This document shows positions 54,827 to 64,000 of a stretch of DNA of 64,000 nt, piece by piece. Positions within the stretch are counted from its first letter, which is position 1. The number at the start of each line of letters is the position of its first letter. The notes beneath the pieces are model-generated. The model had not been told where the DNA came from and made no database searches. It saw nothing but the letters and a program-made list of their open reading frames with translations. Position numbers and translations under genes: made by a program. This stretch comes from Casuarina equisetifolia (lineage: Eukaryota; Streptophyta; Magnoliopsida; Fagales; Casuarinaceae), in the NCBI GenBank assembly GCA_028551475.1, contig CM052359.1:25607583-25671582 (forward strand). Direction: 5' to 3'.

Positions 54827-56259
54827 TGTTCGATGAATTTTAGATGCAAGTGAACATGTCGAACAAGTAATATAATGATGAGAAAAGTATCGTCCCACGA
54901 AGATTGGTGAATACTGAACTAATTAAGTACTAATGATGAATTAATCTTAAAATTTATCTAGCAAATCAAAATATTGTTGAAGATGAATTAAAATTTAAAA
55001 TTTCTAAAACGAAAACTCAAAACTAATTAAAATTGAATCCAAGTAGGAAAAATCAAGATGAGACACATGTTAGAGCTTCCGATTTCACCATAACTACTAG
55101 ATATGAATTTCCATAGTTTATGCCTGCAAGAATGATATTATCTATGTGATGGCGAAATTTCCTAATTTATTTACTATCCTATGTCTAGGTATAGTAAACC
55201 TATTTAGTTCATTAATTCACTATATCTCTATATGTGAATTGAAACAAACCAAATACATTAGGATCTGTGAATATTCCTGGTTTACAATAAATCTTTCGAT
55301 CATCTTATCACCAAAAGCCACACAAATAACATGGTATATGTCTATCCATATTTAATTCATGGTTATATATTATAAGAAGCAATTGCATATTATTACCTTT
55401 CAGTCTCTAACATACACATCAAATCATTCAAGTGGTGGCCAATCACTTAAAAGCATTAAGCATAATAATATATAACTCACATAAATAAACTATCTTGCAA
55501 AACATAAAACTTATAGGATTCACATCATCATAGTTAGGCTACATCTTCGCTCTAACAAAAGAAGTTTAGAACATAATGAAATAATGAGGAAGAATAATAA
55601 TAAGAAACAAAGAATGCATCTTGAATCCAAGAACAAGAAGTCTGTCACCCTTTTTGTCTTCTCTTCAAGAAATCTTGAATTCTTGGCCTCTCTCTTGAGT
55701 TGAATCTTGAATTCTTGGCCTCTCTCTTGAGTTGTATCTTGAATTCTTGGCCTCTCTCTTGAGTTGTGCTCAATTTCCTCCTTGGTTTCAGCGGCAACTT
55801 CTTTTCTCTCTTGCTTCCCCCTCTCTTCTATGCAGGGCTCCTCCTTTATATAGGGTATGGGATCTAGAACTTTCTCCTTATCCTAATAGCATTGGGTTTT
55901 GGATTCCCAATACAATTGGGTTTTAGACTTCTATATTAATTAGGCTTTGGACTCCTAATAGGACTAGGTTTTCTAATTATTTAAAATAATAATAACAATA
56001 AAAATCTAATAACAATTATCCAAAGCCCAAGCCCAAGCCCAAGCCCATCTTGATTTCCTTCACCTTGATAATTTGACCATCTTCTGCCATATAATAAGTA
56101 CCAGGTTCTCCATGCTTGTTCTTTTTCTTTATGCCTCCTTATGCTACATAAACAAGACAAATTTAAGTAAATAAAGAGGAATTCAAATATTTTCTCACAA
56201 ACATTAGAGAATTTATTATTTAAATTAGGTAAAATAACTCTATAAAAATAGAGTTATCA
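54827..56259 (-). repeat. 5' LTR (right copy)
   Basis: 1433 bp, same length as the left LTR. It carries the promoter for the minus-strand transcript. Differences from the left copy were seen at 54833, near 54859 and 54948, near 55154, at about 55255 and near 55699. Confidence 0.96.
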
Positions 56260-56264
56260 AAAGC
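56260..56264. repeat. Target site duplication, right copy
   Basis: AAAGC directly follows the CA end of the right LTR and matches 46291-46295. Confidence 0.9.
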
Positions 56265-57301
56265 CTTGGGTGTTTCCACTTGGTAATTGATTCTCTTACA
56301 TGTAGTTTTACAACACCCAGTCGGCCAATTTGTTTCCTTTAGCAGAAAGGATTAGTGAGCAATCATTTCGATCCCAATTAGTTGCACAAGAACAATCCAC
56401 AAAGTTTTCACTAAAGAAAATGTTTCAATTACCATGAAGTGTGATTGGAATTTTAGAAATTGCATCAAAGCAGTGAGAACAAAGATTTTTTTTATTTTTA
56501 TAAATATGTGAGTTTATTCAATAAAGAATAAAATAATATAAAACTTTAGGAGCATACCTTAGCATTATAATTCATTTAAAAAAATAAATTCTCAAATTCT
56601 CAAACTATGATATAATAAAAGATTTACTTGAGAGAATTTAATATTCTTTTATAGTTACAAAATAAAAAGATATACAAGATTTTATTAACTCTTACTGTAA
56701 TTCATAAACATTCCAACACTCTTTATTAGTCTCCATCAATTCATACCTCTGTAAACTTGTTTGAAATTGATGTTAATAAGAGTTTTAATAAGTGATAATA
56801 AGATATTAGTAATTTAAAAATTACTACTAGCATCTTTTTTTTATTTTTTATTTTTCTCCTTCTTTTTTTGCTATACTAATAGCATCTTTGGTAGTATATT
56901 TAATTTCTTGGACATGCTCATAGGGCTTTTATTATGGCACTTTCTTTTTATATTACACATTAAAAATAGAGTAATAAGTTATACTTTCTGAAGAGGTATT
57001 TTCAATTATTATATTTTTATTCTCTCTTTACTTTATTGAACAGCCATTTAGTTTATTTATAATAAAAAAGTAAAATGACAATAAAAAAAATCTTAATTAA
57101 CATTTATTGGTCATTTTAGGCCTAAACTTACCCGAGATAGGGTCCGTGACGAACTTTTTTTGAAAATATATATATATATATTTAAAATTTGCTTGGAGTT
57201 CTAGTCCAACAAGGAGACGGAGAAGGAGCGGAAAAAGTATAAAAAGGATGCCAGGGCATCGGAAGATGAAGCAGCGCTTTCTCCTCCTTCTCTACTGATT
57301 C
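56265..57301. other. AT-rich flank between the retrotransposon and the CstF64 retrocopy
   Basis: Continues the sequence interrupted by the retrotransposon insertion. No gene is seen. A TATA-like agtataaaaagg at about 57236-57247 lies some 60 bp before the retrocopy ATG. 57167-57181 is a short AT repeat. Confidence 0.5.
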
Positions 57302-58653
57302 ATGGCTTCTTCCCAGCGCCGCTGCGTTTTTGTTGGTAATATACCCTACGGTGCCACTGAAGAACAGCTTTTAGAATCTGCCTGGAGGTCGGCCCTGTTC
57401 TGTCTTTCAGATTGGTTGTTGATAGAGAAACTGGCAAACGAAAAGGTTATGGATTCTGTGAGTATAGGGATGAAGAGACAGCTCTAAGTGCTCGTCGTAA
57501 TCTTCAGGGTTATGAGATCAATGGCCGGCAATTACGGGTTGATTTTGCTGAAAATGACAAAGGTGCCGACAGGAAGCGAGAACAGAGCCGTGGTGGACCT
57601 AGATTGGCTGCTAATGTTGAGCCTCAAAAGAAGTTAGCCAACACAGAGATACGTGGAGAATCTGTTCATCATCACCCAATTGGTCTCCACACAGGTATAA
57701 CTGCAGCAGCTGCCATGGCAGGAGCTCTAGGTGGTGTTCAGGCTGGTATGCAGTCGGATCAGAATGGTTTACACAGTCAGCCAGCATTGGCCAATGACCC
57801 CTTAAATCTTCATCTCGCCAAAATGTCTAGGAGTCAGCTGAATGAAATAATGTCTGAGCTCAAAGCAATGACTACCCAGAACAAGGAACAGGCTCACCAG
57901 CTATTGCTTTCAATACCGCAGTTGCCAAAAGCCCTTTTTCAGGCACAGATAATGCTTGGAATGGTGACCCCAGAAGTGATGGAAAATGTTCGGCATCCTC
58001 CACTGCGTGATAGCCTGCAGGGTCAGCCACCAGCAGTTCAAACTCTTGCTGGGTTACCTCCTTCTACACAAAACAAGATGCAGTCAGGGATGGTGCCCAA
58101 AGTGCCAGAAAATCATTCTGCAGTACCTCAAAATCCTTTGGTTCCCAACCAATTTTCTTCACCCCCAAAACCTCGAATTCAGCTTCCACAACATGGAAAC
58201 AACCATATTTTACAACCGGCCGCAGGTTCCTCTTCTGTGAACCATAAAATGCAGCCCCATTTGCTACAACATTCTGGACAGGCTGGACCTCCAATAATAT
58301 CAGGCATTTCACCAGTAATTAACAAGGATGCTGTATATAGAAATGCACCACCAGGAAGCATGCATCAAGGTTCTTTAGAACCAGTTAATCGCCCTGAGAA
58401 GCTGATGAAATTGAATGATGGCAGAAGCCATGCCAGCGGCTCATTGCCTGTAAATCTTGTCCCTAAAGCAGAAGCACAATATGCGGAGAAACAAACTTCT
58501 CAGTCGCAGTTCCCACCTGAGGTAGAGTCTGTCTTACTGCAACAAGTGTTGAACCTAACACTAGAGCAGTTGAGTTCATTGCCTCCAGAGGAGCAACAAC
58601 AGGTCATTCAACTCCAGCAGTCTCTTCAGCGAGATCAAATTCTAGTTTCTTAG
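57302..58653 (+). pseudogene. CSTF64: Intronless retrocopy of cleavage stimulation factor CstF64, one frameshift
   Basis: CstF64 binds U/GU-rich sequence downstream of poly(A) sites during mRNA 3' end formation in the nucleus. Here the whole family length (about 451 codons) lies in one uninterrupted block, whereas plant CstF64 genes are known to have many introns. The start [16 protein letters not shown] carries RNP2. A one-base loss at about 57374-57378 shifts the frame after EEQLLE. From about 57412 the second frame is open to TAG at 58651, with RNP1 KGYGFCEY, the linker after the RRM, the hinge (LHLAKMSRSQLNEIMSELK and following) and the C-terminal helical domain with LEQLSSLPPEEQQQV. No other break was seen. 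There is no clear poly(A) tail or target duplication. It could be a recent processed pseudogene, or an active retrogene if the shift is a sequencing error. Confidence 0.85.
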
Positions 58654-60817
58654 GAGATGGAATGAACATGACTAAGTCATCTGTTCGGAGATGAGGTGGC
58701 AGCCCCTGCAGCGCTGCAGGACTGGCTTTCTGTTCATGGCAAGCCAGCCCATTTTTTTCGGAGCTCAGCACAGCAGCCTCCGTTCTGGTGAAATCCGGCT
58801 TCTGTGACACTGAAGGATGACCTACAGAGCAGAGTTCACGGGCAGCACCTCTTCTTTCTTGTTTGCTTTTGTAACCCTGGTTCTATAAGAACTTATTCAT
58901 CATACTTGTAAAGCTTATCTTGGGACTTAGTTTCTCCCAACAATTCTGTATATGTTTTTGCTTGTTCAATGAAAAACAAGTTTTATCGATCATTTAGAGT
59001 ATTTCAATTATTTTGACATCATCAATGAAGCAAACTTGTCCTGGCACTTGGCATTGCTGAGCCAATTCTTTAGGTTCCATGAAGGAGAAGAACTGCCATT
59101 GGTTCCATGAGGTTCAGAGCTTGCATTCATGTATTGTTTATGAGCTCGTGATTATCACGCCTAAAAGCAATAGTTAGAAGATAAGAAAATGTTTTGTTTA
59201 ATCTTCTCCTTAAAATTAAAAATTAAAAAAATAAATAGAAAGAAAATAACTTTATATCACTTTGTTTTATACCATACACCTAAGAGTGATAAACTATAGT
59301 TCTTCCTTTCATAGTTGCAGTGTTGCTAAGGACCCTTATATCAAAACTTTCTTATTTCCAAGTCCATTCACCATCTCCAGATTTGCATTCACTAAAATGG
59401 GATTCATTTAGAAATGCTGGCTTCTCTTCCCAAAAGATTCCTGGTGGTTTTTGTGCTTGTAGCCTAACAGGACTCTTTAAGCGTAAATTTGACCACATGA
59501 TGAGTAAATAAGCAGACGACCGCTATGCCTATTGGTCATGTATTGTGGAAGGGGGTCTCCTTGTTTTCTCTCATTGCAAGCCTCAAACAATTGATGAAGT
59601 GGGTTCAATTGTACTAGGCCGAAACAGAGGGCACGCAGGGCCTTAGTTTTGAAGATTTTCAGCCTATATGCTCTTTTGTATATCAATTTAACTTCATTTG
59701 AAGATTTTCAGCCTATATGCTCTTTTGTATATCAATTTAACTTCATTCTTTTTGCGCCTCTCCTTCTACCTTCCCTCTGTTTTATCTCTTCTTTTTGTCC
59801 TTTTAGTTTTTGTAAAATACTGCCTTTATGATTTATGAGAATGAGAACATGAAGATTCAAAAATTAACTCACTGGTCTTAGAAAAAAAATGCTCAATGTC
59901 TCTTAAAAGTATCATAGACATTCTATTCAATTATATCCAAAAGTACACAAAAGACATGTCAAAAAAGGGTCCAATACATAGCAAAAAAGGTAAAGAGATT
60001 AAATATGGAAGAATAAGACCTCGAAACATAAGATAGTCTTGGCAGGATAAAGAATATTGTTTATATTATTACAGTTGTATTTTTTTTTCTTTCGTTGTTA
60101 CTTCCAATGTCAAATATGGATATACTTGGTTTTCTTCTGTTTCTAGTTTCTTCCTTGATTTTACAGATGCTTCACTTTTTATTGGGTTTTTCTTTTTGTT
60201 TTTGTGCACCCACCGTTGCATACAAGTCTTTTTATCTGTTTACAGACAAGTTTTGGTGTTTGCAGCATGGAAGTATATCGTGCAACTAAGTCATCCACTG
60301 TGGTGTGTAGTCACTTCACCAAATACAACATACCATCTGTACAATTCAAGCTCTTTGCTTTTTGATCCACGTTCTTTCTTTTTGTGGTGAAGCAAATTGT
60401 TTTATGTGGGCGTTGCTGCAAGATTGATCAACTGCACATGAATAGACGTACATATATTTGCAGACCACCTTTTGCGTTGGCTCTTCATGACATACAATCA
60501 CAGGCTTCGGTTAAATCTCGGTTTTGAGAAGGATTGGTAAGAAGGATCATGCTGCATCCAGTGGGAACTGTGCAATAGGAGCCCAATGCACTTCTCTCAC
60601 TGTTATTTTACTGAGCAAATACTACAGAAACTACAGGCAAAACAAGGGAAAAAAACTGGAAGGGGAAGCAGACTACAGTGAAGGAGATAGGTAAATTGGT
60701 TGTTTTGATCATCAAGTCAGCCCCCCAGAACAAGATGAAACAAAACTGCAGCTTTTTAATGTCGCAAAACAAGGGCCTCTATCAGTTTCCTATCTTCGAG
60801 ATATCTAATAATCAAAA
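58654..60817. other. Intergenic region after the CstF64 retrocopy
   Basis: 58654 to about 58990 may be the copied 3' UTR (CTGTTC- and TGTA-rich text, aatgaaaaac). An A-rich stretch occurs at about 59212-59250. The rest holds only short frames, plus the tandem repeat at 59651-59748. No gene is supported. Confidence 0.45.
59651..59748. repeat. Tandem duplication, 49-bp unit
   Basis: The unit starting gaagattttcagcctatatg is present at 59651-59699 and again at 59700-59748. The copies are identical except for the last base. Confidence 0.93.
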
Positions 60818-61078
60818 TCAGAAAAGATTCGAGTAGTGCTTTGGGAAAGAACCGGCTTCAACTCGTGCTGAAGAAGCTGAAGGAGAAGAAGAAGAAGACG
60901 ATAACGATAACGAGGAAGAACTTTTTGGAGATGAAGCAATAAAATTTGCTGCCTTCCCATCTCTCTCTTCCTCGTTTATTGTATCCAGCATCATCTTCCT
61001 TGCTCTGTGTCTCATGACACTCACATATTTTGGAGGTGCAACCTCTGTGATAAACCTCGCTATGCATGAACTGGCCAT
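60818..61078 (-). CDS. Small plant protein of unknown function, 86 aa
   Basis: Single-exon frame from ATG at 61078 to TGA at 60818. The N-terminal half (MASSCIARFITEVAPPKYVS, then VMRHRARKMMLDT) is compact and mixed in composition. Residues about 50-70 are almost pure Ser, and the end is SFPKHYSNLF. It resembles a family of small plant proteins with an ARFITEVAPP-type start that I remember only vaguely, so no function is given. There is no signal peptide or membrane segment; the basic HRARK patch is notable. A purine-rich stretch upstream (61100-61150) would be its leader. An overlapping 90-codon frame on the same strand is a shadow. Confidence 0.55.
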   Translation of the reverse strand: MASSCIARFITEVAPPKYVSVMRHRARKMMLDTINEEERDGKAANFIASSPKSSSSLSLSSSSSSPSASSARVEAGSFPKHYSNLF

Positions 61079-61264
61079 CACTATTCTTATGATTTACGGC
61101 GGGGTCAGAAAGAAAAGAAAAGAGAGGCAAAGCAAAGCAAAAGAATGATGCCCCAGGGAGGGATTCTTTCGTTCAGGAAGAGAGTTTGGCTGCGGATGAG
61201 TATGAATGCAATCCATAAGTGAGATTTGTAGATGTATTGCCAGGCTCTGGTTTAGTCCCTAGTC

Positions 61265-61530
61265 CTAATCAGTTTCGAGGCGGTGCAACTCGTACCACCT
61301 TCGGCTTTTTATGCAAATTGCATAGACTTCAATCTTGATGCATCCAAGATGTTCCGGGGGATAACGTTCTCGAGGGACCACATACGTCCATTTCTCTAAA
61401 AGCTTTGGTTTCATCCTTGGTCTCCAAGTTTGCACTTTGCTGATCCTAGACGGAAGGTCGAGCTGCAAGTAGTTGGATAAGGTTGCCACTACTTTCCTCG
61501 ACAAATCCCTCTCTTTCCAGTTCCTAGTTG
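61265..61530 (-). CDS. Possible 3'-terminal exon of an unidentified gene
   Basis: The minus-strand frame is open from a stop at about 61531 down to TAG at 61265, about 88 codons, with no ATG near its start. A plausible acceptor (ccattag) lies right at the upstream edge. The composition looks coding: many Arg, Lys, Trp and Pro, for example KVQTWRPRMKPKLLEKW, then PPEHLGCIK, ending YELHRLETD. I do not recognise the family and found no matching upstream exon between 61531 and 62938. It may be a gene fragment. Confidence 0.3.
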
Positions 61531-62938
61531 TCTAATGGTAGATTCTACGTTGAACTGGTCAGGGAGATAAAGATGAAAAACGAAAATGATTGGCGGAAAA
61601 TGGCTGCAAATGCACCCAGAAGCTGTTTCTGAAAAAAGTATGCTCTTACAGCACATGAAAATATCAATTTCAGAACTTTTATGTCGGAAAGCAGATGCTC
61701 GAAAAATTGGAAAAAGAACAAGTAAAACAGATTACACAAATATTAGACATGACTTTTTTGCATAGAATCTTGTGCTTACTGTGACTTAAGAGAAGGATAG
61801 CTGGCTTTTGATATTGATAAACTTTAACCCGTGAAGCCTTCTCCACCCCACACATCAGAAGTCAAACAACATAGAACAAGCAAGTTGTGTATTGTTGAAG
61901 GAAGCTCAAATGGAGATGATCATGATGAAGGAAAATATGAAGATATTTTGCTCTAGAAGGCAGGTTTTGGGTATCATTAATAATTTAGACCTTAACTTTT
62001 TGCTGTGTAAGTGTGTGTAGTTGCCAATAGGATTTTGGTATCTAGGTTGTAGAAGTTAGGCTAAAACTTTGCATTATTTTTTTTCTTTTCTAGAGATGAA
62101 GTGTTTCATTATACTTCTACTTACGATAAGTAAATAAATTAAATTTAAAACAAACTATACCTCGACTACTAAATTTGCATAGAAAGAAACTTTCGTCTTC
62201 TTGAGCAGTGTTGAACTAGAAGTGAAAAAGAAAAGATGCCACAATTGGCCAAGAAACAGCATATAAACTTCCCACATTCGATTTTGGAAATTCGTAGAGG
62301 TGTATCCATAGCTGAGGCAGTCATACAGATAAATTAGGATATAAATGATGAAAAAGGAGCTCCAGAACCCTGGCCTGGTTTTTCAGCATCTACCGATGAC
62401 ACCCAGAACCAAGGAAAAGGAGTAAAAGCACAATACTCCAATAAGTACAAGTGACATAGTTTGTATACATTTTCAAGAACCTATTTCCCTACTTTCTAAG
62501 GTTGACTTCTGTCTCCAAATGAATTTAAAAGACAAAAAGATGCAGTTTTCCAGGTTCTGCAGAAACTAGATATGTAGCTATACTATATCACATAAAAGTA
62601 CATCCACAATTGGAATGAAATGGACATGACCATTAGAAAGAAAATAACAAAAAGAATCCAACCGACCTCTTTGTGGACCGCCTTCTCGTTCACTTAGGCA
62701 ATAAATCACGCTGAAAATCCATTTCACTTCCAATATATATGCTAAAGCAAGCCCTAGTGACAATTTTCTGCATTCTTGCTATGGGTAAGCGTCTCTTTTG
62801 CTGTAATGGTGACAAGAAAACAAGTGTCTGTGCACTTTTACACGAAAAGGGTACCATCTGCTGTTATTCACGTGTCAGCAACTGGTCGTAAAATCCACGT
62901 AAATTTTCTAAACACCACATACTTGCTCCCTGCTATGC
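61531..62938. other. Intergenic or 3' UTR sequence
   Basis: AT-rich. The part nearest 62938 is presumably the 3' UTR of the metallophosphoesterase gene. No gene is recognised. Confidence 0.45.
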
Positions 62939-64000
62939 TCATATGTTCCTGGTTTTGAAGATGGCATAAGCTAGCAAAAAGGGAACCGAAAGGCCATATA
63001 CGGGAAAATGGATCAATGGGTTCATCTCGTAAGCTTTCACCAAAGCCCTGCAGCTCTGATATTGAAAAATAGAAAAAAGAAAAGAACAAAGCAGAAAAAG
63101 AGGTTCAGTTTGTGTGAAGGCAGATATGCAAGCACCAGAATAACAAATTTATTTATTTTCTGTATAATTTAGAAAGGTCATAGCAAAGAAAATGAAGTTT
63201 TTGGGTCAATATGTCTTTTTCTGTTGTCGCAAGATATAAGTATCCATTTAGTTTCCTTTCTTTCTTTATGAGATGTGGAGGCAATCCATTAACAAACTCA
63301 AGAAAACAAAAAGGGAAAACCAAACAAAACAAATCCAGTCAACTCCGTTAGGCATAATTTACAAAGCCAGTCATTTGAATCATTTGAACTTACTCACATC
63401 ATGTATAGGATTCCCTACTGCCATTTGAAAAAGAGAGGGAAAAAAAAAAGTTTGCATTTTCAGTTCTTTCTTGGTTCCCTTTTATTTCATTTTATTTTAA
63501 TTTTGTGTTGACACTGGTAGTGACCCCCACATTGTGGCCGTACACATATATGTTCTTCCAATCATGCATGCGATAACTTTCAAATAGATTAGTGATAGAT
63601 GCCTAACCTTGAAATGCTTGAAAAGGATCACCAGGCACACCACCAAGAGAACTTTTCGTATCCATCGCTTGCCAAAATGGAACTTTGAATTCTCAGTGGC
63701 TCGGTGATCATACAGTAGCAATCTCTTATTTTTCTGGTCATAATCATCTTCCTTCTTTCCTGAATGGGACAGAAAATGTTCTCTGTAAATCCCTCTTTCA
63801 GCAGCCAAAAACGCAGTGACCAAAATAGCAGGCAAAACCACAAATAAGAGGTGAGGAAGAACCACCACCATGATATCTGGAGATCCAACATAATCATGCT
63901 TTCCCTTTCCTTCATAACTTTGAACCACCCAGCCCATGTAAGTCATGTATCCCTTAGCCTCACCATCAGTTAAAACTTGCCCAATCAACCAGGGGACTAA
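62939..64000 (-). CDS. TMEM62-like putative metallophosphoesterase, C-terminal part (5' end outside window)
   Basis: Two exons are visible on the minus strand: from beyond 64000 down to 63608, and 63055-62939, which ends in TGA. Intron 63056-63607 has GT-AG ends and keeps the frame. The first exon gives LVPWLIGQVLTDGEAKGYMT, then WVVQSYEGKG, HDYVGSPDIMVVVLPHLLF, a long hydrophobic segment, EHFLSHSGKKEDDYD, a basic stretch and a second hydrophobic segment. The last exon starts SCRALVKAYEMNP, has a third membrane segment and ends KTRNI. From memory this matches the membrane C-terminus of the Arabidopsis putative metallophosphoesterase At3g03305. The catalytic domain lies off-window, so activity cannot be judged. 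Confidence 0.75.

Larger units (their letters stand above)
46296..56259 (-). mobile_element. Complete Ty3/gypsy LTR retrotransposon, Athila-like, 9964 bp
   Basis: Two 1433-bp LTRs at 46296-47728 and 54827-56259 both start TG and end CA. They are flanked by AAAGC duplications. Transcription runs on the minus strand, so the right LTR is the 5' LTR. Going inward from it come a primer-binding site with TTTTTGGCGCCGTTGC (tRNA-Asp type), one gag-pol frame at 49343-54589, a 1.6-kb untranslated 3' part, and a polypurine tract TTTGGGGGTGT next to the 3' LTR. The order protease-RT-RNase H-integrase makes it Ty3/gypsy. The tRNA-Asp site, gag type and lack of a visible chromodomain suggest the Athila/Tat branch. 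The copy cannot make a full polyprotein because of four stops, but it is structurally complete. Confidence 0.96.

Overview
This is plant nuclear DNA, almost certainly from a eudicot and probably a rosid. It is AT-rich and has GT-AG introns, long intergenic stretches, microsatellites, and genes of plant-only families: a Dicer-like 2, a BABY BOOM type AP2 factor, a plant LCAT-like phospholipase and an Athila-type LTR retrotransposon. A near-perfect miR1515 site inside the Dicer gene also fits a rosid. No bacterial, viral-genome or CRISPR features were seen.

Layout. 100-11238 (minus) is a complete DCL2 gene whose 22 coding exons sum to exactly 1400 codons. 11239-14600 is its promoter side plus AT-rich intergenic DNA with a degenerate tandem repeat. 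14863-16976 (plus) is the RPL38 ribosomal protein gene, followed at 17567-18805 by a decayed tandem copy of the same locus that has lost its coding exons. 19749-29329 (plus) is a complete 11-exon LCAT3-like phospholipase A1. 32153-35944 (minus) is a complete 9-exon BABY BOOM/PLETHORA gene that includes the family's 9-base micro-exon. 36160-46290 is a gene desert. 46296-56259 is a complete, young LTR retrotransposon on the minus strand: 1433-bp LTRs, 5-bp target duplication AAAGC, and one gag-pol frame broken by four in-frame stops and no frameshift. 57302-58653 (plus) is an intronless retrocopy of CstF64 with one frameshift. 60818-61078 (minus) is a small protein gene. 61265-61530 (minus) holds an unassigned exon-like open stretch. 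62939-64000 (minus) is the 3' end of a TMEM62-like putative metallophosphoesterase that runs off the window.

The genes do not form one pathway. DCL2 makes 22-nt siRNAs in antiviral and secondary silencing. RPL38 is a housekeeping ribosomal protein. LCAT3 acts on membrane phospholipids. BBM controls embryo and root stem-cell identity. From memory, DCL2, the metallophosphoesterase and LCAT3 are near neighbours in Arabidopsis (At3g03300, At3g03305, At3g03310), so the window looks like an expanded and rearranged version of that block. Exon boundaries were set by eye from reading-frame continuity, GT/AG sites and family knowledge. UTR ends were not determined.
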